A stretch of DNA of 64,000 bases, taken from positions 1 through 64,000 of the forward strand of contig JAFAER010000245.1 of NCBI GenBank assembly GCA_023423895.1, given 5' to 3'. Shown one piece after another: positions 29,448 to 38,645 of this stretch. A program made the position numbers and the translations under genes. A model generated the notes under the pieces. That model did not search any database, had not been told where the DNA came from, and saw only the letters and a program-made list of their open reading frames with translations. Within the stretch, counting starts at the first letter, position 1, and each line of letters starts with the position of its first letter. The stretch comes from Pseudomonadota bacterium. GTDB lineage: Bacteria > Myxococcota_A > Polyangia > Polyangiales > Polyangiaceae.

Positions 29448-30980
29448 TCAGCGACGACGGCGCACGCGTGAGAGACCGAGCCCGAGCGCGATCGCGACCC
29501 CGGCGAACGCGAGCGTCGGGACGTCCGAGGTGCGCGTCGTGCGGCAACCGCATCCGCCGTCGTCGTCGTCACCCGCTCCGGACGGGGTATCGTTCGAGCC
29601 GCCCGGGGCGTTGCCGGACGATCCTTCCGGACCTCCGCTCGAGCCCGCGTCGTCGCCGTTCGATCCGCCGCTGCTCGATGACGACGACGACGATGACGAT
29701 GACGACGTGCCGCCGTCGCCCGAGGAGGAGCCGCCGCCACCTTGCGGCGGAGGGAACGTCGTGCAGTCGCCGAGCGAGTGCTGAAGAGCGCCGAGGTCCC
29801 ACGTGCCGGAGCGCGCCCGGATGCAGTAGTCGTCGGGAACGTTGGCATTCATCGGGGCCTTGCCGAGCAGCGCGGAGAGGTCGCCCTTCTTGCGAAAGTC
29901 ACCGGCGAGGGGAGCCATGTACATCTGCTCGAACGTCGCTTGCGAGACGTTCAGGAGGTTGGTGCCCGCGGTATGGGTCGCGGCGTCGCGATTGCGGATG
30001 GTGCGCAAGAGGACGTTCCCGTGTGCTTCCCCCGTCGTCGTGGAGTAGCGGAAGTCGATCCCGAGCTCGGTGACGAGGGTGTTGTGGAGGAGCTTCGTGT
30101 TCTTCCCACGGTTGATGTAGATGCCGGCGTCGTTGCAGCTCGCGATGATGTTGTTTCGCATCATCCCGTTGTCGTGCTCCACCGAGCACGGCACGCCGGG
30201 GTCGAATGCGGGCGCGCAGAACGCCGCGCCCGTTCCTCCTCCGCCGAACGAGAGACCGAGCTGGGCGGTCCCGGACTGGACGTCCTTCGAGCAGAGTACG
30301 AGGTTGCGCTCGAACAGCCCGTTCTTGCCGCCGCTCTTCATGAAGGCGCCGTACGTCACTCCACCGCTGGTGCGGTGGAAGTCGTGGATGTAGTTGCCGC
30401 GCACGATCCAGTCGTCGCCGGTGTCGATGTTGAGCTTCGTCACGGGGACGCCGGTGGCGACGTTCCGTGCCTTCGAGTCGAACAGCTCGTTCCCTTCGAT
30501 GAGCCCACGATGCGGGATCTTCGGCGTCGCGCCGGTCAACGCGTTCACCTTGAGCTGCGCGTTGAAGTCCACGATCCGGTTGTTGCGGAGGACGAAGTCT
30601 TCCGCGCCGCCGACGACGTGAAAGGCATGCTCGCAGTTCGCGTCGTTCGCGCAGGTCCCCTTGATGTCGAGCCCCTCGAACCGCCAGTGCGCGCCGGAGA
30701 CGAGGAACCCTTCGACGGTCGACATCTCCAGCTTCGCGGCGAGCGGGGTGGCGGACCGCACGATGATGGGCGCAGCCTGCGTCCCGTTCACCGAGCAGGC
30801 GATGTTGGCGCCGGAGATCGTGTAGGTCCCTGCTGCCAGTATGATCTCGTCGCCTGCCTTCGCGGCGGCGATGGCGTTTCGCAGCTCGGTCGGGTTCGAG
30901 ACCTGGACCGGCGCCGCCTCGACGCTGGGCGACCAAGCGAGCGCGACGAGGCTGGCGGTGACGAGGATGTGGCGGCGCAT
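29448..30980 (-). CDS. Secreted right-handed beta-helix protein with MYXO-CTERM-like signal
   Basis: ATG 30980 gives 510 residues with a signal peptide ending SVEAA; the upstream ATG at 31010 adds ten residues before it. Residues about 25-395 form a parallel beta-helix of the polysaccharide-lyase or chondroitinase B-like type (FEGLDIKGTC, GLIEGNELFDS, VRGNYIHDFH, MMRNNIIASC, KLLHNTLVTE). A Gly/Ser linker with a run of about 12 Ser follows. The end is GGCGCRT, a hydrophobic helix VPTLAFAGVAIALGLGL and RVRRRR, matching the Cys-TM-Arg plan of MYXO-CTERM sorting signals. The protein is thus predicted to be on the cell surface. Catalytic residues were not assigned. Confidence 0.85.
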   Translation of the reverse strand: MRRHILVTASLVALAWSPSVEAAPVQVSNPTELRNAIAAAKAGDEIILAAGTYTISGANIACSVNGTQAAPIIVRSATPLAAKLEMSTVEGFLVSGAHWRFEGLDIKGTCANDANCEHAFHVVGGAEDFVLRNNRIVDFNAQLKVNALTGATPKIPHRGLIEGNELFDSKARNVATGVPVTKLNIDTGDDWIVRGNYIHDFHRTSGGVTYGAFMKSGGKNGLFERNLVLCSKDVQSGTAQLGLSFGGGGTGAAFCAPAFDPGVPCSVEHDNGMMRNNIIASCNDAGIYINRGKNTKLLHNTLVTELGIDFRYSTTTGEAHGNVLLRTIRNRDAATHTAGTNLLNVSQATFEQMYMAPLAGDFRKKGDLSALLGKAPMNANVPDDYCIRARSGTWDLGALQHSLGDCTTFPPPQGGGGSSSGDGGTSSSSSSSSSSSSGGSNGDDAGSSGGPEGSSGNAPGGSNDTPSGAGDDDDGGCGCRTTRTSDVPTLAFAGVAIALGLGLSRVRRRR

Positions 30981-31042
30981 GGTCCCAGCGTACGCCACGG
31001 CCGCGCTCAATGGTGTGTCTCGATCTTTCTGGCGAATGACGC

Positions 31043-32758
31043 TCAGGCCGCGCGGACGTCGATGAGCTGGAAGGCGTCGACGTCCATGAGGCCCCGATCG
31101 GTGAGCTTGAGGCTCGGGATGACGGGGAGGCTGAGGAACGCCAGCTGGAGGAACGGCTCGGGAAGCTCGCAGCCGATGGCTTTGCTGGCGGCGCGCAGCT
31201 CCTCGAGCGTGTGGGCGATCGCCTGCGGCTCGTCGAGCGACATGAGGCCCCCGAGCGGAAGCGCCAGACGCGCGAGGACGTTGCCGCCCTTCACGACGCA
31301 GAAGCCTCCGCCCACCTCGGCGAGGGCCGCGAGCGCGACGCGCATGTCGTTCGTGTCGTTGCCGACGACGACGAGGTTGTGGCTGTCGTGGCCGACGCTC
31401 GACGCGATGGCCCCGTCGAGCTCACCGAAGCCCACGACGTAGCCGTTCGCCGGTTTGCTGCCTTTGCCGTAGCGCTCGAGGACGCTCAGGCGGCGGATGC
31501 CGGGCGCGTCGTGACGGGCGACATGGCGGTCCGTGAGGATCCGTCCGGCGCGGACGCCGATGACGTGGACCATCCCGCTCGGACCTTCGAGGTCGCGGGC
31601 TTCGGGGATCGCCGCTCGGATCGTGTTTGCCGGTTTGGCGAACGCCGGGCGATCGGTCTCGAGCTCGCGAACGAACGTCCCGCCGACGAGAACGTCCCGG
31701 ATCGCGCAGCTCGCGACGTCATCGAGGATCACGAGATCTGCGCGGAAGCCCGGCGCGATCGCCCCGACGCGCTCCGCGTTGCGCGCAGGCCCAGCGAGCC
31801 CGTAGTGACGTGCCACCGACCAGGAGGCCGCGCGGTACACGACCTCGGACGGGATCCCCTTCGCGATGGCAGAGCGGACGAGCCAGTCGAGGTGGCCCTC
31901 GTGCGCGATGTCGAGCGGGTTCCGATCGTCGGTGCAGAAGCCGATGCTCGTCGAGGTCGCGAGCGTGAGGAGCGGAGCGAGCGCGTCGAGATCTTTGGCG
32001 ACGCTTCCTTCTCGGATCCAGACGGCGATGCCGTTGCGCAGCTTCTCTTGCGCTTCTCCGAGCTCGGAGCTCTCGTGGCACGTGGTGATCCCGGCGCACG
32101 CATACGCGGAGAGGGCGTGGCCGCGGACGAGCGGGGCGTGCCCGTCGAGGGGCCGCCCGTCGAACGCCGCGAGCTTGTCGACGAGGAGGGGATCGCCGGA
32201 GAGCACACCGGGGACGTTCATCACCTCTGCGAGCCCGAGCGTCTTCGGGTGCGGGAGGAGCGGCGCGAGCATGGACGCATCGAGGACGCCCGCGCCGTTC
32301 GTTTCGAAGCTCGTCGCCGGGACGCAGGAGCTGACCATCACGCGCAGGTCGAGCCCAGGCTTCCCGCCGTGAGTCATCCGCTCCGCCGCGTCGAGAAAGA
32401 ATTGGATGCCGGGCACACCGAGCACGTTCGCGAGCTCGTGCGGATCGCACACGGCCGTCGTGGTGCCGTGCGGGAGGACGGCGCGCTGGAAGTTCTCCGG
32501 GACGAGCAGCGAGCTCTCGAGATGAACGTGCGCGTCGATGAAGCCCGGCACCACGTGCGCGCCGCGACCGTCGATCTCGCGCTCGCCGCGCAGGCCCGGC
32601 AGGAGCCCGACCACGACGCCGTCCTTGATCGCGACGTCGCCAGCGACGAACTCGCAGCTGAAGACGTCGAGCCAGCGGACGTTCCGCAGGACGAGGTCAC
32701 ATGGCTCCTGCCCCTGGGCTGCACGGAGTCGGCGGCGAAGCGCGTCGGCGATCGTCAT
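31043..32758 (-). CDS. ade: Adenine deaminase
   Basis: ATG 32758 gives 571 residues, the usual length for Ade; a longer upstream reading adds an unrelated Arg-rich extension. The amidohydrolase metal motif HVVPGFIDAHVHLESSLL is at about 65-82, followed by LPHGTTTAVCDPHELANVLG, SCVPATSFE, RGHALSAYACAGITTCHES, GFCTDDRNP and the C-terminal Ade signature SVGHDSHNLVVVGNDTNDM. The enzyme converts adenine to hypoxanthine plus ammonia in purine salvage, using Mn or Fe in known members. It is cytoplasmic, monocistronic, and divergent from a lipoprotein gene. Confidence 0.95.
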   Translation of the reverse strand: MTIADALRRRLRAAQGQEPCDLVLRNVRWLDVFSCEFVAGDVAIKDGVVVGLLPGLRGEREIDGRGAHVVPGFIDAHVHLESSLLVPENFQRAVLPHGTTTAVCDPHELANVLGVPGIQFFLDAAERMTHGGKPGLDLRVMVSSCVPATSFETNGAGVLDASMLAPLLPHPKTLGLAEVMNVPGVLSGDPLLVDKLAAFDGRPLDGHAPLVRGHALSAYACAGITTCHESSELGEAQEKLRNGIAVWIREGSVAKDLDALAPLLTLATSTSIGFCTDDRNPLDIAHEGHLDWLVRSAIAKGIPSEVVYRAASWSVARHYGLAGPARNAERVGAIAPGFRADLVILDDVASCAIRDVLVGGTFVRELETDRPAFAKPANTIRAAIPEARDLEGPSGMVHVIGVRAGRILTDRHVARHDAPGIRRLSVLERYGKGSKPANGYVVGFGELDGAIASSVGHDSHNLVVVGNDTNDMRVALAALAEVGGGFCVVKGGNVLARLALPLGGLMSLDEPQAIAHTLEELRAASKAIGCELPEPFLQLAFLSLPVIPSLKLTDRGLMDVDAFQLIDVRAA

Positions 32759-32845
32759 GGACCGAGCATAGCGCCACGGCGGCGATGCGTGGCAGGGGCG
32801 GCCGTGGGCAAGCGGGCGAGCGATGAGCGCACGAAGGCGGGGCGC

Positions 32846-32869
32846 GGTGAATCGGTGCATCGGTGTATC
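32846..32869. repeat. Three 8-bp direct repeats in the ade-lipoprotein intergenic region
   Basis: ggtgaatc, ggtgcatc and ggtgtatc follow each other exactly at 32846, 32854 and 32862, with a fourth degenerate copy after 32870. The 221-base region between ade and the lipoprotein gene has no other structure. The repeats could be regulator half-sites, but the spacing of 8 does not match a whole helical turn. Confidence 0.5.
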
Positions 32870-32979
32870 GGGGAAATCGCCGACCCGTTGAAGCGCCTCC
32901 GAACCGCAGAGCTCCCGAGCGGAAGATTCGGCGGCGGCGGGCTCCGACGAGGCTAGACCTCGAGCGGAGGCATGCGATC

Positions 32980-34230
32980 ATGCAGGGCATGCGCGCGCTG
33001 TCTGCTCTCGGGGTCTCCTCGCTCGTCGGAGTATTGCTCGCTGTCGCCTCGTGCGTCGGAGACGACCCTGGAGCGGTTCAACCCCCGACCACCACGCCCG
33101 ACTCCGGCGCGGCGGATGGCTCCAGCGATCCGACGGGAGATGCTGGAACGGATTCCGGGAACGACAGCGGGACGATGTGCACCGCGCCCCTCGCTGACTG
33201 CGACGGAAACGGTTCCTGCGAGACCTCGACGGCGACGGACGCGAACCACTGCGGGGCATGCGGCCACGACTGCGGCGGCGGCTCGTGTGTGGACGGTCGC
33301 TGTCAGCCTCAGGTGATCGCGCCGAACGTCGACGCGCCGCTGAGCCTCGCCGTCAACTCGTCGGGGGTCTTCTGGGTCCGTGCCGAGACCGCCGAGAAGT
33401 GTTCGAAGACGGGCTGCGTCGGCGCGCCCACGCTCCTCGCGAACTCCACGCTCCAGGCCGACATCGGGCCCCGGCAGATTTTCGTGAACGAGACCAACGC
33501 CTACTGGCTCGGACAGACGCCAGCCGCCGGCGTCGACTACTACGTGCACCGCTGCGAGGTCGGCGGATGCGGACGCTCGCCGTCCCCGATCGGCGACTAC
33601 ACCGGGACGGGACAGCTCGTCGGCAATTCGAAGTCGCTCATCTGGTACGACGGGACGGGCGCGCTGAAAGGCGTGCGGCTTCCGAGCGGCCCCATCGACG
33701 ACCTGTCTGCCATGTACCGCGAGAGCTCGCATCGCTTTGCCGTCGACGAGACCTGGCTCGTCTTCTCGAACACCGACTTCTCCGCGAACGGAGCGGGAGG
33801 CGTGTGGATCGGCAAGATCGAGAACAAGAACCCCACGAAGCTGATGGACAAGGGGGGAGCCGTCGCGATCGTCGGAGGCACGACCGTCCTGGCATCGGCG
33901 GACATCAACGCGACGCAGAGCACGGTGATCTCGTGTCCCGTCACGGGCTGCGGCGGGACCGGGACCCCGCTGTTCGCGACGCCGGAGGGGACCATCCTGG
34001 ACCTCGTCGCAGACCCCAACGCCGTGTACTGGGGCGTCAAGGCGAGCCCCGGCGCAGCCGACGGCAAGATCCGGATGTGCAAGCTCCCGGGCTGCCCCGG
34101 CGGGCCGGTGACCGTCGCCGAAGGGCAGGCGAACCCTCACGCCCTCGCGCTCGACGGAGAGTTCGCCTACTGGGCGAACAAGGGGACCGGCGCAACGAAC
34201 ACCGGGTCGATCGTGCGCGTTCGTCGCTGA
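32980..34230 (+). CDS. Cys-rich beta-propeller-like lipoprotein
   Basis: ATG 32980 is preceded by CGGAGG and gives 416 residues with lipobox VASC (Cys25). A Pro/Thr/Asp/Ser-rich linker leads to a Cys-rich stalk, CDGNGSCE, HCGACGHDCGGGSC and GRC, typical of many myxobacterial lipoproteins. The remaining 320 residues consist of repeated short strands with Trp and Gly, including GVFWVRAETAE, AYWLGQTP, VYWGVKA and AYWANKGTG, like those of YWTN/LDL-receptor-type beta-propellers. No catalytic site is recognised. It is a surface or periplasmic protein of unknown partner. Confidence 0.82.
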   Translation: MQGMRALSALGVSSLVGVLLAVASCVGDDPGAVQPPTTTPDSGAADGSSDPTGDAGTDSGNDSGTMCTAPLADCDGNGSCETSTATDANHCGACGHDCGGGSCVDGRCQPQVIAPNVDAPLSLAVNSSGVFWVRAETAEKCSKTGCVGAPTLLANSTLQADIGPRQIFVNETNAYWLGQTPAAGVDYYVHRCEVGGCGRSPSPIGDYTGTGQLVGNSKSLIWYDGTGALKGVRLPSGPIDDLSAMYRESSHRFAVDETWLVFSNTDFSANGAGGVWIGKIENKNPTKLMDKGGAVAIVGGTTVLASADINATQSTVISCPVTGCGGTGTPLFATPEGTILDLVADPNAVYWGVKASPGAADGKIRMCKLPGCPGGPVTVAEGQANPHALALDGEFAYWANKGTGATNTGSIVRVRR

Positions 34231-34415
34231 AGGAGCGATCGGGATCGCTACGGCGCCTCTCCCGATCATGTCCGATCATGACGGCGCGGCCCGCCAGCGT
34301 CCGCGCCGCGCGGTGAAGATTGCCACTCGTTACGGGGACGAGCCCGGGTGGCGTCCGCTCACGGCGCTGCTTAACGTCGACAGCCGAATCCGAACCCATG
34401 ACGCGGAGGCTGGTG

Positions 34416-34595
34416 ATGGAGCATTCTCGTCTCGAGCGAAGCAGTACGGCGATGGCCAAGGTGGCGCGCAGCTTCGGTATGGCGGTGGCGGTCGTGGCAG
34501 CTTTGCTCCTCGGCGTCGTGGCGGCCGCCTATGCCCGCGGCGGCATCGACACGGCCGACAGCACACCGTTGCTTTCCGATCCGAGCGTTCGCTGA
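34416..34595 (+). CDS. Small exported or membrane protein
   Basis: This 59-residue ORF begins at ATG 34416, six bases after GGAGG. It has a basic N-terminus with RLERSSTAMAKVARSFG, a hydrophobic helix (about 24-43), then an AYARGG site that looks like a signal peptidase boundary or short periplasmic tail. No family is recognised. An in-frame ATG at 34398 would add six residues. The ribosome site and hydropathy support it, but a 59-codon ORF in GC-rich DNA could also be accidental. Confidence 0.45.
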   Translation: MEHSRLERSSTAMAKVARSFGMAVAVVAALLLGVVAAAYARGGIDTADSTPLLSDPSVR

Positions 34596-34609
34596 GCGCG
34601 TGAGCGCCA

Positions 34610-35998
34610 TCAGGTCATGAACGTCTCGTAGTCCAGCCGATCGAGCTTGCGTGACAGGACTGCGAGCGAGACCAGGCTCGTGAGCGCCGCGGCGAGAAGG
34701 AAGCCGAACCCGTAGAAGCGCGGCCCGAGATGCTGGCTCACGATGGAGAGGACGAGGTTCGCGGCGGTGAAGAGCGCAGCGAGGTAGAGCGCCAGCTTGC
34801 GGCAGTCCAGATAGAAGAGGATGGTCAGCGTCGCGAGCAGGAGCACCTGGAAGCCGACGCCCGCGACGTCGATGTTGAACAGGTACGAGTAGAACGAAGG
34901 GATCCGGAACAAGGCGAGCACGTGCTCACCGACCAGCAAGAGGACGAGCACCGTGAGCCCCTGGATCCGGAAGATGTCGTTGATGCCGGAACGCGCCGCT
35001 TCGGCCAGCGCGAACCGCAGGCGCTGGAGCTCGGCGAGCGTGTCGCCGTCGCGCACGGCGGCGTAGTACCGGTCATAGCTCTCCGCGAAGTCCGTCTCGA
35101 TGCGGACGAAGAACACGGACATGCCTGGGATGACCGAGAGGTACGCGACGAAGATCGGCACATCGTAGACGACCGAATGCCGGATCGGGCCGATGAGCGG
35201 CTCGGACGTGATCGGATTCATCCAGAAGACGAACTTGTCCACCCAGACCGCTGCGTTCAGGAGGAGCCCCGTGAGCGCGAGCTCGGGATGGATCTTCGTC
35301 CGTTCCAGGAACTCGAAGGCGATGAACCGATGGCTCCGGTACCGGCGGAGCACGAGGACGAGCATCGCGAACAGCATCACCGCGTGCCCGACGAAGAACG
35401 CGGCGAGATAACCCGCGAGGCCGATGTGTCCGAAGACCGGGGCCAGCCCGACGGTCAGCCCGTACCCGAGCGTGAACACCGCGACGACGCTCCGGTACGA
35501 CTTCACGCCGGAGAGGAGCCCGCTCAGGATCCATACGTTGCACAGCGTCACGAACGCCGCGACGAGCAGCGCGCGGAAGGCGATGCCGCCTTCATGTGCC
35601 GGCGGGACCGCATGCTCCCAGATCGGCGATGCGGCGACCGCGGTCCCGCAGAGCCCGCTCGCCGCGGTCGTCACGAGGAGCGCGCCGAGCAGGTTCGGCG
35701 CGACGGCGTCTTCGCGCTCTTCGAAGAGGCGATCCGCGACGAAGCGTACGAACAGGAGCTGGAGGAGTCCCGAGAGCGTGAGCGAGCACGCCATCAGATA
35801 CGTGACCGTCGCGAGGAACGGGGTGACCGCCTCCTCGTGTCCGGGCGCATTGGCGAGCGCGCCGATGAAGAGCATCGAGCTGATGGAGATGACCCACGGG
35901 CCGGACCCCACCATGCCCGCGAGAAAGTACGCCCGAAGGACACCGGCATACGTGTCCTTGCGGAGGTGTTGTCTCAGCTCGAATCCGATCCCTGCCAC
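34610..35998 (-). CDS. pelG: PelG, Pel exopolysaccharide inner-membrane transporter
   Basis: The start is GTG 35998 behind GGAGGGGG, inside the last codons of pelF (25-base overlap). The longer upstream frame is part of pelF read out of frame. The 462-residue length matches P. aeruginosa PelG (about 456). The family N-terminus VAGIGFELRQHLRKDTYAG is present, followed by about 12 transmembrane helices of the MOP-flippase style. Within the PelDEFG complex PelG is expected to move Pel polymer across the inner membrane. It is the last gene of the minus-strand pel transcript. Confidence 0.93.
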   Translation of the reverse strand: MAGIGFELRQHLRKDTYAGVLRAYFLAGMVGSGPWVISISSMLFIGALANAPGHEEAVTPFLATVTYLMACSLTLSGLLQLLFVRFVADRLFEEREDAVAPNLLGALLVTTAASGLCGTAVAASPIWEHAVPPAHEGGIAFRALLVAAFVTLCNVWILSGLLSGVKSYRSVVAVFTLGYGLTVGLAPVFGHIGLAGYLAAFFVGHAVMLFAMLVLVLRRYRSHRFIAFEFLERTKIHPELALTGLLLNAAVWVDKFVFWMNPITSEPLIGPIRHSVVYDVPIFVAYLSVIPGMSVFFVRIETDFAESYDRYYAAVRDGDTLAELQRLRFALAEAARSGINDIFRIQGLTVLVLLLVGEHVLALFRIPSFYSYLFNIDVAGVGFQVLLLATLTILFYLDCRKLALYLAALFTAANLVLSIVSQHLGPRFYGFGFLLAAALTSLVSLAVLSRKLDRLDYETFMT

Positions 35999-37569
35999 GA
36001 AGCCCCCTCCATGCTCGCTCCGCCCGTCGGTAGGGCAGGCACCAGCGCGCTCTCGTAGATCGAGCGGTAGCGGGCGAGCATGATCTCCTGCGTGTACAGG
36101 TTCTCCACGCGCGCGATGCCGGCTGCCTGCGTTGCGCTCCAGCGCTGCACGTCGCCGAGCAGCTCGAGCGCCGCGCGTGCGGTCGCCTCGGGGCTCGCGA
36201 TGTCGACGACGGCGCCTGCCGGCCCGTAAAGGTCGCCGGGATGGCTGCCGTGAATCAGCTCGCGGACGCAGCCCACGTCGGTGGATACACAAGGAACGCC
36301 AGCAGCGAAGCCCTCGAGGACGACGAGAGGCTGCGCCTCGCTGATCGACGTGAGCACGTTGAGCCCGAGCTGCGGAAGAACATCGGCGACGTTGCGGAAG
36401 CCGAGGAACTTCACCTTCCCCTCGAGCCCCAGGCTGCGAACGAGATGGTGGCATTCCTCGGCGTAGGCTGGATCTTCGTCCTCCGGCCCCACGATCCATC
36501 CTTCGGCGTCTGGCAGCTCGGAGGCGACGACCCGCATCGCACGAATGAAGGTCTTGATGTCTTTGATCGGCACCACGCGCCCGACCAGACCGAGGACGCG
36601 TGGAATCGAACGCGGTCGCTTCGCGCGCAGCGCGGTGAACCGGACGAGATCGATTCCGTTCGGAACGACGCGCGTCCGCCCCGGATCGGCCCCGTCGCGG
36701 ACCTGGCGCTGCCGGTTGCCTTCGTACAGCGAGACGATGGGACTGGCTGCGCCGTAGGCCATGCGCCCGAGCGCCTCGAAGAAGCGGATCCACATCTGAC
36801 GGAAGTACCCCACGGCGTAGCGCTCGGGGTCGGCGTCCGAGTCTTCGTCGTCCTCTCGGATCCAGGTCGCCTGGAGCAGCTCGATGGTGCGCTCCTTCGA
36901 GTAGATGCCGTGCTCGGTGAGGATGAGCGGGCGCCCGCGCCTCTTCTGCAGCAGCGCCCCGAGAAAGCCGGCGAAGCCCGTCGAGACGACGTGGAACGCG
37001 CGCGACGCAGGCACCGACGCGGCGGCGCGCGCCATGACGAAGAGCGGGGCGTGCATGGAGCGCACCGTCCAGAAATACTCGAGGAAGCTCTGTGTCTTTG
37101 CCGACCGCTCGTAGTGCGAACAGATCTGCTCCCAGGACGACTCGCTCGAGAGGAAGTCCTTCTCGTGACGCTCCGGGTCTTCGAGCAGCGCACGGACCAT
37201 ACGCTCGAGGACGTTCTCGAGTACGTCGCTGGAGCCTCCGCGTGCGAGCTCGTCGTGCAGCTCCCGGCTCATGCGGTAGAAGCCCACGTCGCCGACGCGG
37301 GCTGCGACGCGCTGACAGCCGCGCGCCGCGCCGAGATAGTGCTCTTCGAGATGGACGACGTTCGGTGGAAGCTCGTAGCGGAGCCGGTCATAACTCTCGG
37401 GAGATCCACCGATGAAGACGAGCGCGAACCGGAGGTCCGGCAGTCCACGGATGATCTGATGGACCCAGCTCGAGACGCCGCCGCTCACGAAGGGGTAGGT
37501 CCCCTCGAGCAGCAGCGTCACGTCCGCCGTGCCTCCCGCTTCGAGCGTCGGGCCGCCGAATCGGTTCAT
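35974..37569 (-). CDS. pelF: PelF, cytosolic Pel glycosyltransferase
   Basis: ATG 37569 overlaps the pelE stop (ATGA). The 531-residue protein is a GT4-type glycosyltransferase with the PelF N-terminus ADVTLLLEGTYPFVSGGVSS (about 14-33), the C-terminal domain start LGLVGRVVPIKDIKTFIRA, and the nucleotide-sugar E-x7-E motif in SEAQPLVVLEGFAAG (near residue 425). PelF polymerises GalNAc/GlcNAc units of Pel from UDP-sugars. It has no membrane helix and is recruited to the membrane by PelD, PelE and PelG in known systems. Confidence 0.95.
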   Translation of the reverse strand: MNRFGGPTLEAGGTADVTLLLEGTYPFVSGGVSSWVHQIIRGLPDLRFALVFIGGSPESYDRLRYELPPNVVHLEEHYLGAARGCQRVAARVGDVGFYRMSRELHDELARGGSSDVLENVLERMVRALLEDPERHEKDFLSSESSWEQICSHYERSAKTQSFLEYFWTVRSMHAPLFVMARAAASVPASRAFHVVSTGFAGFLGALLQKRRGRPLILTEHGIYSKERTIELLQATWIREDDEDSDADPERYAVGYFRQMWIRFFEALGRMAYGAASPIVSLYEGNRQRQVRDGADPGRTRVVPNGIDLVRFTALRAKRPRSIPRVLGLVGRVVPIKDIKTFIRAMRVVASELPDAEGWIVGPEDEDPAYAEECHHLVRSLGLEGKVKFLGFRNVADVLPQLGLNVLTSISEAQPLVVLEGFAAGVPCVSTDVGCVRELIHGSHPGDLYGPAGAVVDIASPEATARAALELLGDVQRWSATQAAGIARVENLYTQEIMLARYRSIYESALVPALPTGGASMEGASWQGSDSS

Positions 37570-38645
37570 ACCGTCTGCTCCGCGACCGCTGCGGGCGGGC
37601 GCTGCGTCGGCCTCGAGGGATCGCGCTCGGCCCAGAGCGCGAGGAGATCGCGTACGTCGGCCGTGCCGTGCGCCGAAGCTTCGAGCTCCGAGAGCGCAGT
37701 CCGGACCTTGCCGAAGTCGCGTTGCTCGAAGGCGCACTCCGCGAGGAGCAACAGCGCCTTGGGCCGAGGATACCCCGCCTGCACCGCCGCCTCGAAGGCG
37801 GCGGCCGCGGCGTCCGCGTCGCGTAGCGCGAGGAGAACACGCCCGCGAACGAGCTCGGCGGCGGCGTGAGACGGTGCGAGCTCGCAAGCGGACCGCGCGT
37901 GTCGATGAGCGCAGGAGAGCGCATGCGCGCGGACGGCTCCCTCGGCGAGGCCCGACGTGCCGAGCTCCCAGTAGCTCTCGGCAAGACGGAGGTGAAGGCG
38001 CGGACGCACGTCTTCGGACGCATCTTCGAGCGCGGTCTGCAGGCCTTCGATGCGCTGCTCGATCTCGTCGCGCATGTTCTCGAGGCGCGAGAACGCGTAG
38101 AGGCGCACCTCGTCCGACGGGTCGCGCTGCGCAAGCTTCAGGACCGGGACCGAGAGCCTCGCGGGGAGGCGCTTGGTCGCGAGCACGGCGCGGAACCGGC
38201 TTGCTGCGTGCTGGGCCGCCCGAAGATGCAGCGTCGCGACGATGTCCGGCGCGGACGCGCGGCGCTGGACCGAGCGGACCGTGCGCCGGCGCCGCTCGGC
38301 GAGCGCGAACGGCGGCTCGTGCTCGATCCAGCGATCGACACGCGACGCTCGAGGCTCGGAGACCCCGAAAGCGAGAACGGCGACGACGCCGAGAACTCCG
38401 AGAACGGGGACGAAGAACGCGACGCACGCGATGAAGAGCCCGAGGTTCCGCCTGGTGACGACGAGAAACGAGGGGGGCGTCGCGGACAGGAGCGCCCCCG
38501 CCGCGCTCGCACAGCTCGCATGAACGCCGAGCGCGGCGAGGAGTGGTCCCTCCGGTGGCATGAACACGCGGACCATCAAGACGAGGTCCACCACCAGCAC
38601 CAGGATGACGCCGGCGCTGAGGGCGAGGGCCTTTGCGGGCGTCAT
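37566..38645 (-). CDS. pelE: PelE, membrane TPR protein
   Basis: This 359-residue protein starts at ATG 38645, overlapping the pelD stop (ATGA). Hydrophobic segments near residues 7-27, 38-60 and 68-92 are followed by a cytoplasmic helical region with TPR-like units (VRAHALSCAHRHARSACELA, RGRVLLALRDADAAAAAFEA, AECAFEQRDFGKVRTALSEL). Length and layout agree with PelE (about 329 residues in P. aeruginosa). PelE bridges the synthase PelF to PelD and PelG. The assignment rests mainly on position between pelD and pelF, with the TM-plus-TPR layout as support. Confidence 0.85.
   Translation of the reverse strand: MTPAKALALSAGVILVLVVDLVLMVRVFMPPEGPLLAALGVHASCASAAGALLSATPPSFLVVTRRNLGLFIACVAFFVPVLGVLGVVAVLAFGVSEPRASRVDRWIEHEPPFALAERRRRTVRSVQRRASAPDIVATLHLRAAQHAASRFRAVLATKRLPARLSVPVLKLAQRDPSDEVRLYAFSRLENMRDEIEQRIEGLQTALEDASEDVRPRLHLRLAESYWELGTSGLAEGAVRAHALSCAHRHARSACELAPSHAAAELVRGRVLLALRDADAAAAAFEAAVQAGYPRPKALLLLAECAFEQRDFGKVRTALSELEASAHGTADVRDLLALWAERDPSRPTQRPPAAVAEQTV

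Noticed and set aside
34234..34249. agcgatc-gg-gatcgct palindrome after the lipoprotein gene as a terminator
   Set aside because: The 2-base centre cannot form a proper loop and no U-tract follows; probably chance in sequence rich in gatcg.
35999..36793. Upstream extension of pelG to 727 codons
   Set aside because: It is an out-of-frame shadow of pelF; PelG family proteins begin at the V/M-AGIGFELR sequence.
37570..38427. Upstream extension of pelF to 817 codons
   Set aside because: It is an Arg-rich shadow of pelE; ATG 37569 gives the normal PelF N-terminus and an ATGA overlap.
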